Assembly (NCBI GenBank): GCA_017990865.1
Contig: JAGNNB010000020.1
Coordinates: 1-16,636, forward strand
DNA: 16,636 bases
Source of the DNA: Lysobacteraceae bacterium
GTDB taxonomy: Bacteria; Pseudomonadota; Gammaproteobacteria; Xanthomonadales; Xanthomonadaceae
Direction of reading: 5' to 3'
Part shown: one piece after another, positions 6,833 to 15,082 of the stretch
Numbering within the stretch: position 1 is the first letter of the stretch
Layout of the letters: every line of letters starts with the position of its first letter
The notes under the pieces: generated by a model
What the model was told of the DNA's origin: nothing
Database searches by the model: none
The model's input: the letters and a program-made list of their open reading frames with translations, nothing else
Translations under genes and position numbers: made by a program

Positions 6833-6861
6833 TTGACCTGCCCGGGCCTTTCCCGAACAAT
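6833..6861 (+). promoter_or_regulatory. Sigma-70-like promoter for the alx/terC leader
   Basis: TTGACC (6833-6838) and AACAAT (6856-6861) are separated by 17 nt. They match the -35 at 5 of 6 and the -10 at 4 of 6 positions. Transcription would start near 6868, right at the 5' side of the riboswitch P1 stem, which fits the aptamer position. Confidence 0.55.
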
Positions 6862-6863
6862 CC

Positions 6864-6980
6864 GCGGCGAAGGGGAGTAGCTCCCGAACGCTGCGGTCGT
6901 CAATACGAGTAGGCATCGCCCGCTCCGGCCGCACGGCAACCCGACCGACAGGTCGCGGTTGCGAGCGAGACCTTCGCCGC
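6864..6980 (+). ncRNA. yybP-ykoY family manganese riboswitch aptamer
   Basis: This leader has the features of the Mn2+-sensing yybP-ykoY RNA. P1 is a perfect 10-bp stem, GCGGCGAAGG (6864-6873) with CCTTCGCCGC (6971-6980). The conserved GGGGAGTAGC follows at the 5' side (6872-6881), an internal GTCGTCAATACGAG (6896-6909) matches the other conserved loop region, and GCGAGACC (6965-6972) closes the element. The gene downstream is a TerC/Alx family membrane protein, a standard partner of this riboswitch. The element was recognised by eye from sequence and base pairing; no covariance search was possible. It should raise alx expression when Mn2+ is high. Confidence 0.88.
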
Positions 6981-6990
6981 ATGGCGAAGG
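6971..6990 (+). promoter_or_regulatory. Alternative hairpin competing with riboswitch P1
   Basis: CCTTCGCC (6971-6978) can pair with GGCGAAGG (6983-6990) around a GCAT loop. The same CCTTCGCC is the 3' strand of P1, because GGCGAAGG occurs twice (6866-6873 and 6983-6990). The two 8-bp pairings exclude each other, as expected of a switching element. A third option pairs GAAGG (6986-6990) with CCTTC (6997-7001). Confidence 0.6.
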
Positions 6991-7044
6991 TCCGTCCCTT
7001 CTCGAAGCGCACGCTGTCCAAGCGCCCGCTCCGAGCCGAACGCG

Positions 7045-7072
7045 ACGCCCAGCCCTGCGGTTGGGCGTTTTT
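7045..7072 (+). terminator. Intrinsic terminator in the alx leader
   Basis: A 10-bp stem ACGCCCAGCC / GGTTGGGCGT (7045-7054 with 7059-7068, one G-U pair) with a 4-nt CTGC loop runs directly into TTTTT (7068-7072). It ends 23 nt before the alx ATG, so it can only serve as an attenuator in the leader. It is the probable expression platform of the Mn2+ riboswitch. I could not identify the anti-terminator strand with certainty. Confidence 0.8.
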
Positions 7073-7095
7073 CGTTTCGGCATTCGGGAGCCATC

Positions 7096-8055
7096 ATGCA
7101 AACCATCGGAAGTCCGTTGTTGTGGGGCGCGTTCGGCGCGCTCGTCGTCGTCGCGCTGTTGGTCGATCTGGTGCTGATGCGCCACGGCGGGCCGCATAAA
7201 GTCACGTTCAAGGAAGCGCTGTTCTGGAGCATCGGCTGGGTCGCGCTGGCGCTGGCGTTCAACGTCGGGCTGTGGTGGTACGCGGTCGGCGCATTCGGCG
7301 AAGTGGCCGGCAATCGCATCGGTCTGGAATTCCTCACCGGCTATCTGGTCGAGAAATCGCTGGCGGTGGACAACATCTTCGTGTTCCTGATGCTGTTCAC
7401 CTACTTCGCGGTGCCGGAAGAGCAGCGGCAGAAAGTGCTGGTGATCGGCGTACTCGGCGCCATTGTCTTGCGCGCGATCATGATTTTCGCCGGCGCGTTT
7501 TTGTTGGCGAAATTCCACTGGATTCTGTATGTCTTCGGCCTGTTTCTGGTGCTGACCGGCATCAAGATGCTGATCGCCGCCGGCAAGGCGCCGGACCTGG
7601 AGAAGAATCCGATCCTCAAGTGGATGCGCCGCCATCTGCCGTTGACCTCGGACTATCACGGCACCGCGTTGAGCGTACGCAAGGACGGCAAACGCTGGTA
7701 CACGCCGCTGTTCGCGGTGGTGGTGCTGATCGGCGTGACCGATCTGATTTTCGCGGTCGATTCGATTCCGGCGATCTTCGCCATCACGGCCGACCCGTTC
7801 ATCGTGCTCACATCGAACGTGTTCGCGGTGTTGGGCCTGCGCGCGATGTTCTTCCTGCTCGCGGGCATGGCCGATCGCTTTCATTTGCTGCCCTACGGTT
7901 TGGCGGCGGTGTTGATCTTCATCGGCGCGAAGATGCTGCTGATCGACGTCTACAAGATTCCGATCCTGTGGTCGTTGGGCGTGGTGGCGGCGACGATCGC
8001 CGCGACGGTGGCGCTGAGTCTGCTGCGGCCGGCGAAACCTGCGCACGGGGCCTGA
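7096..8055 (+). CDS. alx: TerC/Alx family membrane protein, probable Mn2+ exporter
   Basis: This encodes a 319-aa inner-membrane protein of the TerC family, about the same size as E. coli Alx (321 aa). Eight or so hydrophobic segments are visible. Two conserved acidic intramembrane motifs, EKSLAVDNIFVF (86-97) and FAVDSIPAIFAIT (219-231), carry E86, D92 and D222 and probably form the metal path. Family members controlled by the yybP-ykoY riboswitch are linked to manganese export; alkaline induction of Alx is known in E. coli. GGGAG (7086-7090), 5 nt before ATG 7096, is a good ribosome site. The leader holds the riboswitch and a terminator. The gene is divergent from rlmI. The tellurite-resistance name of the family should not be taken as the function here. 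Confidence 0.93.
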   Translation: MQTIGSPLLWGAFGALVVVALLVDLVLMRHGGPHKVTFKEALFWSIGWVALALAFNVGLWWYAVGAFGEVAGNRIGLEFLTGYLVEKSLAVDNIFVFLMLFTYFAVPEEQRQKVLVIGVLGAIVLRAIMIFAGAFLLAKFHWILYVFGLFLVLTGIKMLIAAGKAPDLEKNPILKWMRRHLPLTSDYHGTALSVRKDGKRWYTPLFAVVVLIGVTDLIFAVDSIPAIFAITADPFIVLTSNVFAVLGLRAMFFLLAGMADRFHLLPYGLAAVLIFIGAKMLLIDVYKIPILWSLGVVAATIAATVALSLLRPAKPAHGA

Positions 8056-8059
8056 GGCG

Positions 8060-8257
8060 ATGGCCGCCGCGTGTTCGGCCGTCGCGACGTTTTTCCGATC
8101 GCATGCATCGATCCTGCTCTTCCTGATGTTCGCCGCTGCGTTCGTCGCAGTGCTGATCGGTTGCTCGAACAGCCCGGGCAAACGCCGCAGCGCGACGGTG
8201 GTGGACGGCATGGATCTGCTGTCGGGATTGCTCGAACTCTTGACTCTGTTCTTTTGA
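8060..8257 (+). CDS. Doubtful small membrane or lipoprotein ORF (65 aa)
   Basis: An ATG 4 nt after the alx stop opens a 65-codon frame. The product has one strong hydrophobic segment, ILLFLMFAAAFVAVLIG (18-34), followed by C35. The sequence LIGC fits a lipobox with serine at +2, so a small lipoprotein is possible. A second hydrophobic stretch, LLSGLLELLTLFF, forms the C-terminus. No clear ribosome site is seen beyond the context GAGGCG. I recognise no family. Against it: high-GC DNA readily produces such frames by chance. For it: its position directly after alx and the absence of any other gene between 8056 and 8363. Confidence 0.4.
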   Translation: MAAACSAVATFFRSHASILLFLMFAAAFVAVLIGCSNSPGKRRSATVVDGMDLLSGLLELLTLFF

Positions 8258-8272
8258 ACGGTGGCCCGATCC

Positions 8273-8298
8273 GTCGGCGCGGAACGCTCCGTGCCGAC
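8273..8298 (+). terminator. Terminator-like hairpin between alx region and rhomboid gene
   Basis: GTCGGCGCGG (8273-8282) pairs with CCGTGCCGAC (8289-8298) over 10 bp, including one G-U pair, around a 6-nt loop. The stretch after it, CTCCTTTCTC, is pyrimidine-rich but lacks a true T-run, so termination may be weak or Rho-assisted. It lies 16 nt after the small ORF. Confidence 0.4.
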
Positions 8299-8363
8299 CT
8301 CCTTTCTCGCGAAGCGCACCCGAAGCCCTTGATCCGCCGCCCTTCCGGCTCCACTGACCTGTG

Positions 8364-9179
8364 ATGCGATTGCACACGCCCGAGGACGTTCCCGATACCC
8401 CCGACCAGCGCACGTCGGACCGGCGTCGGTTCCTGCTCGCGCTGAACGCGAGTCTGGCGTTCGTCTTGTTGTTGGCGGCGATCTTTTTTCTGCAGCAGGG
8501 CGAAGACGTGCGGCCCTTCGCGGTGGCGGCGCGGCAAGTGCCGGGCTTGCTCGGGCTGCTGACCGCGCCGCTGCTGCACGGCTCGTTCGAACATTTGGCG
8601 GCCAACGCCGGCGCGTTGCTGATGCTCGGCACCCTCGCCGGCACGGTGTATCCGCGGGCCACGGTCGCATCGCTGCCGCTGCTGTGGCTGGGCTCGGGTC
8701 TGGGCGCCTGGGGTCTCGGCGAGCCGGGCAGTTTCCATCTGGGCGCCAGTGGCGTGACCCACGGCCTGATGTTCCTGATCTTCGTGTTGGGTCTGCTGCG
8801 CCGCGACCGGCCGTCGATCGCCGCGGCGATGATCGCGTTCTTCCTGTACGGCGGCATGCTGCTGACGATTTTGCCGCAGGAGCCGGGCGTGTCCTGGCAA
8901 TCGCACTTGGGCGGTGCGATCGGCGGCGTGCTCGCCGCGTATTGGCTGCAAAGCCGCGACCCGCTGCCGCCGCGCAAACGCTATAGCTGGGACGACGAAG
9001 ACGAGACTTCGCCCGTTTTCGACGAATTGGAAATGCCCAAACCCGACGATGTGCCGGTGTTGTGGCACCGTCCGGAGCCGTCGGCGGACGAGGAACGCGG
9101 GCGCGTGCTGCCCTTCCGTCGTCCCGGCGCTGCCGAAGACGGGGGTTCCCAAACGCGCCCACCGGGCGACGCGGGTTAA
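8364..9179 (+). CDS. Rhomboid family intramembrane serine protease
   Basis: This encodes a 271-aa membrane protein (GTG at 8361 would add one residue). After a polar N-terminus come about six helices with rhomboid landmarks. [18 protein letters not shown] (72-89) matches the H-x4-H-x3-N pattern. [11 protein letters not shown] (125-135) holds the GxSG catalytic serine S129. [10 protein letters not shown] (179-188) holds the catalytic histidine H181. The Ser-His dyad is therefore intact and protease activity is expected, with substrate unknown. The C-terminal ~75 residues are hydrophilic and acidic (SWDDEDETS) with many prolines; this cytoplasmic or periplasmic tail is longer than in minimal rhomboids. 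No good ribosome site is visible. A hairpin with a T-run follows the stop. Confidence 0.88.
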   Translation: MRLHTPEDVPDTPDQRTSDRRRFLLALNASLAFVLLLAAIFFLQQGEDVRPFAVAARQVPGLLGLLTAPLLHGSFEHLAANAGALLMLGTLAGTVYPRATVASLPLLWLGSGLGAWGLGEPGSFHLGASGVTHGLMFLIFVLGLLRRDRPSIAAAMIAFFLYGGMLLTILPQEPGVSWQSHLGGAIGGVLAAYWLQSRDPLPPRKRYSWDDEDETSPVFDELEMPKPDDVPVLWHRPEPSADEERGRVLPFRRPGAAEDGGSQTRPPGDAG

Positions 9180-9195
9180 GGGTTGTCGTTTTTTG

Positions 9196-9215
9196 CGCGC
9201 TTCCTGCGCGTTTTT
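9196..9215 (+). terminator. Intrinsic terminator after the rhomboid gene
   Basis: CGCGC (9196-9200) and GCGCG (9206-9210) form a short, fully GC stem with loop TTCCT, followed directly by TTTTT (9211-9215). It starts 17 nt after the rhomboid stop codon and separates that gene from ycgL. Confidence 0.55.
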
Positions 9216-9316
9216 CGCGTCGCCAGCGTGCTGCGCGCAAACGACCTCGTACGGGCCGCGCTGGCCCCGAAGCGTGCTTTCGCGCACAATTCGCGCACTT
9301 ATCCCCCACGCCCCGC

Positions 9317-9586
9317 ATGCACGCCTACGTCTATAAGAGCCAGCGGAAGGCCGACACGTTCGTTTACCTCGCCGCGCGCGACGACTTCGCCTGCGTGCCG
9401 CCGGCGCTGCTCGCGCACCTGGGCGCTTTGCGCTTCGTCCTGGACGTGGCCCTGACCCCGGAACGCAAGCTGGCGCAGGCCGACCCGGCCGTGGTGCGCA
9501 CGAATTTGGCGAGCCGCGGGTTTTACGTACAAACGCCGGCGACCGCACTCGATCCGATGACCGAGGATTGGGGCACCGATGGTTGA
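9317..9586 (+). CDS. ycgL: YcgL domain protein
   Basis: This encodes an 89-aa protein of the YcgL family, similar in length to the E. coli protein (about 90-108 aa depending on start). The diagnostic pattern is visible: [22 protein letters not shown] (3-24, Y-x-S-x-K-x-D-x-T-Y), [10 protein letters not shown] (27-36), the [14 protein letters not shown] block (50-63) and GFYVQTP (67-73). The molecular function is unsettled. ATG 9317 begins the conserved first strand. No strong ribosome site is visible. The 3' end overlaps the start of the ankyrin gene by 8 nt, so the two are cotranscribed and probably translationally coupled. Confidence 0.93.
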   Translation: MHAYVYKSQRKADTFVYLAARDDFACVPPALLAHLGALRFVLDVALTPERKLAQADPAVVRTNLASRGFYVQTPATALDPMTEDWGTDG

Positions 9587-12500
9587 TCCGTCGCGCATGG
9601 ACGACGATCTCCTGTCGGGCAGCGCTGTCGGCGCCTCATCGGGCGGCGTCGCATCCGACTCGGCCGCGGACCTCGCCAATGATGCCGGTGCGCCGACGTC
9701 GACGCTGAACACCGCCAGCCCCCGGGCGCGCGCCTGGCCCTGGTTTCTGGGCGGCGGCGCGATCGCCTTGTCGGCGGGATTCGGGCCGGCGTTCGCGGCG
9801 TTCGCGGCCGTGTTGGCGCAGCCGGTGCTGGCCTTGGGCGTACGCGCGTGGCACGGCGAGCGCGTGCAATGGAAACGTCTCGACACGCGCGCGCTTCTCG
9901 AACTGACCTTGCTGTGGGCGTTGGCGTTCGCGGTCTGCGCGGCATTGGTCGCATGGCCGCTGAGCGCGCTGTCGCAGAGCCGCAGCTTGGGATCGGCTCT
10001 GGCCCTGAGCGCCGTCGTCGGCGGTTTGACGCTCGGTTTCTGGCGTTTATGGCCGCTGTGGCGTGGCATGGAACGCGAACCCGGACGGATCGCCGCGCAT
10101 TGGCCCGCGCTGGCCGACACCGACACCCGCGCCTGGATCGGTTTGGGCGCTGCGCTGCTGCTGATGACGCCGGTGTCGATGGCGCTGATGCTGGCGTGGC
10201 CCGGCCTGATCGACGGCGCCGCGCGCTGGTGGTGGGCGGGCGCCGCTGCGGCGATCTGGCCGCTGGCGCATCTGGGCCTGCAGCGCTTGCCCGCGCCGGA
10301 ACGCTACAGCGCCGATGCGCTGCTGGACGAAGCCTCTGCGGAATCGGCCGAGGACGCGGTGGTCGCGGCCGAGGACGAGGATTTCGACACCGCGCTCTAC
10401 GACGCCGCCCGCAACGGCCGGGTCGAACGCGCCCTGGCCCTGCTCGATGCCGGCGCCGACCCGCACGCGCTGCCGCCGGCCGATGCGCGCGATCAACGCG
10501 ATCTGGCGATGCTGGCCGCAGTGCTGCCGGATCTGCGCTTGCTGCGCGGCTTGATCGGCCGCGGCGTGGATCTCAACGCCGGTCACGGCGGCATGACCGC
10601 GCTGATCGCCGCCACCCGCGATAGTTGGCACGGCCGCCCGGATGCGGTGATGACTCTGCTGACCAACGGCGCCGACCCGCGTTTGGCCGATCACGACGGC
10701 AATACGCCGCTCCACCACGCCGCGCGCAGTTCCGACCCCGGCGTGGCCGCGCTGCTGCGCGATGCCGGCGCGGAGATCGACGTGCTCAACCGCGAAGGCG
10801 CGTCGCCGTTGGCGGTGGCCTGCATCGCCGGCAATTGGCGGCTCGCCCGGTTTTTGCTGGAACGCGGCGCCAAGCCCGAACCCGTCGGCGGCGTGCCGAC
10901 CCTGCACGCGGCGGCCGGCGGCGATGAAGACGACCCCGCGGGCGTGCAACTACTGCTCAAACACAAGGCGAAAGCCGACGCGCGCGACCCGCGCGGGCGC
11001 AGCGCGCTGCACGAAGCGGCGTACGCCGGACACGTCGAAATCGTCGGCATTCTGCTCGGCGCCGGCGCCGACGTGCAGGCGCGCGATCACGACCAACGCA
11101 CGCCGTTTCTCGAAGCCGCCCGCGGCGCGCAGATCGGCGCGGCGCGCACGCTGGCCGAGGCGCGTGCGGATGCGCAAGCGGTCGATGCCCACGGCCGTAA
11201 TGCGCTGATGTTGGCCTGCCTCGCCGATGCGCCCTCGCCGGCCTTGATTCGCGGTTTGCTTGATCTCGGCGTCGACCCCGAACGCGCCGACGACGACGGC
11301 CGTCGCGCGGCGGATGTGGCCGCGGCCGCAGGCCGTTGGGCGCTGGTGGCGGCGATCGATCCGGCCTCGCAATTGCCGGCCAGCCTGCGCAACGACGACA
11401 CCGTCGACGACGACGCTCCGCTGCCCGACCGGCCGCCGTTCGAACTGCTGCGCGAAGCCTTGGAGCGCGGCGATCCGGCCGCCGCCGCGCAATGGCGCGC
11501 CTTGGTGCCGAACGAAGCGCTGACGGCGCTGTTCGACGACAACGGCCACCCCGCCGGCGAGGCGCGGATCGATTGGCTGCTGCGACACGGCGCCGACCCC
11601 GACGCGCGCGAAGCGCAGGCCGATACCGTGCTGTTCGGCTGGCTGGCGCAAGGCCCGGCTGCGGCCGGCGCGGTCTCCGTCCTGCTGCGGCACGGTGTCT
11701 CGCCCGCCGGTGCCGGCGGACTGGCGCGTTTCCTCGCCGCCTGCGCCGCCGCCGACCGCGCGGATCTCAGCCTGGAACGGCTGGCGCTGGATATGTTGGA
11801 CCGCGGCGCCGACCCGTTCGCACCCTCGCGAAACGGCGACCCGCCGCTGCCGCTCGCGGTGCGCCTGGGCTGGAACCGTTTGATCGCCCGCCTGCTCGAC
11901 ATCGGCATCGCTCTGGACGCGCGCGACCAGCACGGCATGACCGCGCTGCATCTGGCCGCCGCGCTGCGCCGCGAGACGGTGCTGAAGCAATTGATCCTGC
12001 ACGGCGCCTCGCCGGACGTGCGCGCCGCCGACGGACAAACCCCACTGGGCGTCGCGCTCGCCAGCGGCCGGCGCGATTTGGCCGATTGGCTGGACTGGCG
12101 CCAGTGGCCGCTGCCGAAACGTCCGCTGCGGGCGAGCGACTTGCCGCAGGCGGCGATGGTCGGGGACGCCGATGCGGTGCGCCGTCTGCTCGATCTGGGC
12201 TTGGCCATCGACACCACCGACGCGCAAGGCTGCAGCGCGCTGCTTCGCGCGGCCGGCGGCGGTCATCGCGCTGTGGTCGAACTGCTGCTGACGCGTGGCG
12301 CCGATCCGAAACTCGCCGCGCGCACTGGCGCCACGCCGCTGTCGGCGGCGGTGAGCATGCGTCAACTCGCCATCGTCGATCGCCTGCTCGGCGCGGGCGC
12401 GCTGCTGGAACAACGCCTGCCCGGCGACGTGACCGTGTTGATGCTGGCCGCCGCGCTGGGCCTGCCCGATGTCTGCGCGCGTTTGCTCGCCGCTGGCGCG

Positions 12501-12995
12501 AACATCAACGCCGCCGACGCCCAAGGCCTCACGCCGCTGCACTGCGCCGGCCTGTACGGCTTCACCTCGCGCGATCGTCCGCGTTTGCTCGCGCTGCTCG
12601 ACGCTCTGCTGCTGGCCGGCGCCGATCCCGACGCCACCGCCGCGGGCGGCGTCACGCCGCTGCTGCTGTTGCTGGGCGCGCGCGCCGAACCCGGCACCGC
12701 GTGCGACGAAGACGTGGTGCTGGCCGGCGCGCATCGGTTGTTGGACGAAGGCGCGAACATGCAGGTGCGCGACCCCCGCGGCTTCGGCCCGCTGCATCTC
12801 GCCGCGTTGCACGGACTCCTGCGCGTCGCCAAGGATTTACTGCGCGGCGGCGCCGCGCCCGAACCGCGCGACAACCTCAACCGCACCCCGCGCGAAATCG
12901 CGGTGATGCGCGGCTTCGTCGATGTCGCCGCGGAATTCGCACCGCGCCCGACCGATCTATCGATGGCGCGGTTTTTGAGGGATCGGGAGACGTGA
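9579..12995 (+). CDS. Large membrane protein with about 20 ankyrin repeats
   Basis: This encodes an 1138-aa protein. A polar, Ser/Asp-rich N-terminus (1-50) is followed by hydrophobic segments at about 53-90, 107-130, 138-160, 186-209 and 216-235, giving five or six membrane helices. From about 268 to the end the chain consists of ankyrin repeats with the usual TPLHxAA...LL..GAD.. pattern. Clear units include [58 protein letters not shown] and [13 protein letters not shown] count roughly 20, some degenerate. A 60-residue stretch near 590-650 interrupts the array with a Pro/Asp-rich linker. Ankyrin arrays bind proteins; membrane anchoring suggests a scaffold at the inner membrane, with partners unknown. 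ATG 9579 overlaps the ycgL end by 8 nt (GAGGATTGGGG upstream); ATG 9597 is an alternative. Confidence 0.9.
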   Translation: MVDPSRMDDDLLSGSAVGASSGGVASDSAADLANDAGAPTSTLNTASPRARAWPWFLGGGAIALSAGFGPAFAAFAAVLAQPVLALGVRAWHGERVQWKRLDTRALLELTLLWALAFAVCAALVAWPLSALSQSRSLGSALALSAVVGGLTLGFWRLWPLWRGMEREPGRIAAHWPALADTDTRAWIGLGAALLLMTPVSMALMLAWPGLIDGAARWWWAGAAAAIWPLAHLGLQRLPAPERYSADALLDEASAESAEDAVVAAEDEDFDTALYDAARNGRVERALALLDAGADPHALPPADARDQRDLAMLAAVLPDLRLLRGLIGRGVDLNAGHGGMTALIAATRDSWHGRPDAVMTLLTNGADPRLADHDGNTPLHHAARSSDPGVAALLRDAGAEIDVLNREGASPLAVACIAGNWRLARFLLERGAKPEPVGGVPTLHAAAGGDEDDPAGVQLLLKHKAKADARDPRGRSALHEAAYAGHVEIVGILLGAGADVQARDHDQRTPFLEAARGAQIGAARTLAEARADAQAVDAHGRNALMLACLADAPSPALIRGLLDLGVDPERADDDGRRAADVAAAAGRWALVAAIDPASQLPASLRNDDTVDDDAPLPDRPPFELLREALERGDPAAAAQWRALVPNEALTALFDDNGHPAGEARIDWLLRHGADPDAREAQADTVLFGWLAQGPAAAGAVSVLLRHGVSPAGAGGLARFLAACAAADRADLSLERLALDMLDRGADPFAPSRNGDPPLPLAVRLGWNRLIARLLDIGIALDARDQHGMTALHLAAALRRETVLKQLILHGASPDVRAADGQTPLGVALASGRRDLADWLDWRQWPLPKRPLRASDLPQAAMVGDADAVRRLLDLGLAIDTTDAQGCSALLRAAGGGHRAVVELLLTRGADPKLAARTGATPLSAAVSMRQLAIVDRLLGAGALLEQRLPGDVTVLMLAAALGLPDVCARLLAAGANINAADAQGLTPLHCAGLYGFTSRDRPRLLALLDALLLAGADPDATAAGGVTPLLLLLGARAEPGTACDEDVVLAGAHRLLDEGANMQVRDPRGFGPLHLAALHGLLRVAKDLLRGGAAPEPRDNLNRTPREIAVMRGFVDVAAEFAPRPTDLSMARFLRDRET

Positions 12996-13111
12996 CGCGT
13001 AACGCCCCTGGCGTGACGGCCGCATGAGCGTTCTGCGCGATTTCGAATGAGGCGTCGCGGCGCGATTCGAAGTCACGGTTGGAAGTCACTGTTCGCAATC
13101 GCGATTCCGAA

Positions 13112-14914
13112 TCACGATTCGCGAGACTCCGGCGCCTCCTCCGCGCCCACATCCGCATCCGCCTCGAACAACTGTTCCAACTCGCCGCGCGCCTTGCGCG
13201 CGCTGGCGAGCAGCGCGTCGTCATCGTCGTAGATCAAGTGTTGTTCCAGCAGCAATTCTTCGTCGTGCTCGCGGAAGCGGCGCACGCGTTCGGCGGCGGT
13301 ATCGGGCGGAACGCCCAGGGCAATCAGTACGTCTCGGCCCATTTCCAGGCCGGAGGCGAAAGTCTCGCGCGTGACCTTCGCGCCGAGGTCCATCGATTGC
13401 CAGGCGTGTCGGCGATCGTGCGCGCGCGCGAACACCGGCAGGTCCGGATACATCCGTCGCACCACACGGGTCACGCGCAGATTCGCTTCTATGCCGTCGA
13501 TGGCGTTGATGAAGAGTTTGGCGCTGCCCGCACCGGCGGCGCGCAGCAGGTCCGGGCGCGAGGCGTCGCCGAAATACACTTTGTTGCCGAAGCGGCGCAT
13601 GAAATCCAGATGCTGCGCATCGGTTTCCAAGGCGATGAACGGGATTTTCTGCGCGACGAGCAGGCGCGCGACGATCTGTCCGAATCGTCCGAAACCGGCG
13701 AGGATGACTTGCGGTTGATGGTCGGGAATGGCGTCGAATTCGCGCGGCGCGGCTTTTTCCGGGTATGCGCGCAACACGCGGGCGATCGCGATCATCGACA
13801 GCGGCGTCAACGCCATCGACAGGCCGACGATCGCGACGAGGCGATTCTGCAGCGCAGTCTCTATCAAGCCGGCTTTCACCGCTTCGGCCAACACCACGAA
13901 CGCGAATTCGCCGCCGAGCGCCAACACCACGCCCAGTTGCAACGCCTCGCGCCAGCTCATCCGCGCCGGTCGCAAGGCGATGGCGAACAGCACCACCGAT
14001 TTGGTCGCGAGCAACGCGACCGTGCCGAGTACGATCGGCAGCGGCTCGGCGACGATCAACGGCAAATCGATGCTCATGCCCACGGCCATGAAGAACAGAC
14101 CGAGCAGCAGACCCTTGAACGGTTCGATCTGCGATTCGATCTCGTGGCGGAATTCCGAATCCGCCAACAGCACGCCGGCCAGGAACGCGCCCAAGCCCAT
14201 GCTCAAGCCGGCCAGCGACATCACCCACGCGGCGCCGAGCACCGCGAACAAGGCGCTGGCGGTGAGCATTTCCGGTACGCCGATGCGCGCCGCGATGCGG
14301 AACAATTGCCGCAACAGATAGCGACCGCCGATCACCACCACCACGATCGCGGCCACGGCTTTAAGAATGCCGCCCGTCCCGGCGCGGCCGTGATCCGCCG
14401 CGACGCCGAGCAGCGGAATCACCGCGATCAGAGGAATCGCCGCCACGTCCTGGAACAGCAGAATCGCGAACGCGTTGCGCCCGTGCGGTGTGTTCAACGT
14501 TTTGCGTTCGGACAGCAGTTGCAGACTGACCGCGGTGGACGACAGCGCCAACGCCAGTCCGACCACCAGCGCCGCTTTCCAACTCTGTCCCCAGGCCAAA
14601 CCGATCGCGCCGAGCGCCAGGCCCGACAGCGCGACCTGCAGACCGCCCAGACCGAACACCGGCTTGCGCATCACCCACAACCGCGACGGCGACAGTTCCA
14701 GGCCGATGACGAACAACATCATCACCACGCCTATTTCGCTGGCGGTCAACACCGGCGCGGCGTTCTCGATCACCTTCAGCCCAAACGGCCCCAGCGCCAC
14801 GCCCGCCGCCAGATACCCCAATACCGCGCCCAAGCCGAAGCGCTTGAACAGCGGCACCGCGATCACCGCCGCGAGCAGAAACACCAGACCGAGTTGTAAA
14901 CCTTCGCCGTGCAT
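13112..14914 (-). CDS. KefB/KefC-type K+/H+ antiporter (CPA2 family)
   Basis: This encodes a 600-aa protein, almost exactly the length of E. coli KefB (601 aa). Residues 6-380 form a CPA2 antiporter domain with about 12 helices, including LLFQDVAAIPL (152-162) with the ion-path aspartate D156. The regulatory loop IESQIEPFKGLLLGLFF (259-275) closely resembles KefB and KefC. The cytoplasmic RCK/TrkA-N domain begins QVILAGFGRFGQ (402-413), a GxGxxG-type nucleotide-binding turn, and extends to about 540. An acidic tail ends the protein. The family releases K+ during electrophile stress under glutathione control. No kefF or kefG ancillary gene is nearby, and KefB versus KefC cannot be decided here. 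AGGAGG (14925-14920), 5 nt before ATG 14914, fixes the start. The gene is divergent from the secreted-protein gene and convergent with the ankyrin gene. Confidence 0.92.
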   Translation of the reverse strand: MHGEGLQLGLVFLLAAVIAVPLFKRFGLGAVLGYLAAGVALGPFGLKVIENAAPVLTASEIGVVMMLFVIGLELSPSRLWVMRKPVFGLGGLQVALSGLALGAIGLAWGQSWKAALVVGLALALSSTAVSLQLLSERKTLNTPHGRNAFAILLFQDVAAIPLIAVIPLLGVAADHGRAGTGGILKAVAAIVVVVIGGRYLLRQLFRIAARIGVPEMLTASALFAVLGAAWVMSLAGLSMGLGAFLAGVLLADSEFRHEIESQIEPFKGLLLGLFFMAVGMSIDLPLIVAEPLPIVLGTVALLATKSVVLFAIALRPARMSWREALQLGVVLALGGEFAFVVLAEAVKAGLIETALQNRLVAIVGLSMALTPLSMIAIARVLRAYPEKAAPREFDAIPDHQPQVILAGFGRFGQIVARLLVAQKIPFIALETDAQHLDFMRRFGNKVYFGDASRPDLLRAAGAGSAKLFINAIDGIEANLRVTRVVRRMYPDLPVFARAHDRRHAWQSMDLGAKVTRETFASGLEMGRDVLIALGVPPDTAAERVRRFREHDEELLLEQHLIYDDDDALLASARKARGELEQLFEADADVGAEEAPESRES

Positions 14915-14938
14915 GCGCCCCTCCTGCCGACACTGTAC

Positions 14939-14960
14939 CGCGAGCCGGGGCGGGCTCGCG
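14939..14960. promoter_or_regulatory. 8-bp inverted repeat in the kef/secreted-protein divergent region
   Basis: CGCGAGCC (14939-14946) and GGCTCGCG (14953-14960) form a perfect inverted repeat around a GGGGCG spacer. It lies 24 nt upstream of the antiporter start. It could be an operator or a 5'-leader hairpin; sequence alone does not decide. Confidence 0.35.
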
Positions 14961-15043
14961 TCGGGAGAGACGAAACACTGCGGTCGTCGCATGCGCGCAA
15001 TCGTCATCATCGCCCCACGGCCCGTTTCGCACGCCGAGCCCGT

Positions 15044-15049
15044 TATGCT
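15044..15049 (+). promoter_or_regulatory. Possible -10 element before the 285-aa secreted protein
   Basis: TATGCT, preceded by CGT, sits 33 nt upstream of the ATG at 15083. The same TATGCT hexamer sits 30 nt upstream of the next gene (16063-16068). No clear -35 accompanies it. Confidence 0.3.
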
Positions 15050-15082
15050 CTCCGTAACTTCCGGCTTCGAAGGGGATCTGCG

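Noticed and set aside
6811..9318. Very long open frame on - across the alx leader, alx and the rhomboid gene
   Set aside because: The product is Arg/Pro/His-rich without any domain, while the + strand carries two well-supported membrane proteins and a riboswitch in the same interval.
10950..12812. 620-codon open frame on - and a 563-codon frame on + inside the ankyrin gene
   Set aside because: Their repetitive composition only mirrors the ankyrin repeats of the real frame.
13002..13014. Small hairpin ACGCC-CCT-GGCGT after the ankyrin gene
   Set aside because: Only 5 bp and no T-run follows, so a terminator call is not supported.
13056..13120. Degenerate repeated GATTCG/AGTCAC units near the antiporter stop
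   Set aside because: The units are irregular in length and sequence and partly coding. They resemble simple GATTCGG-type filler common in xanthomonads and are not a CRISPR array or defined element.
13079..14899. 606-codon open frame on + across the antiporter gene
   Set aside because: It is antisense to a full-length KefB/KefC protein with its own AGGAGG site; the product is Gln/Arg/His-rich without motifs.
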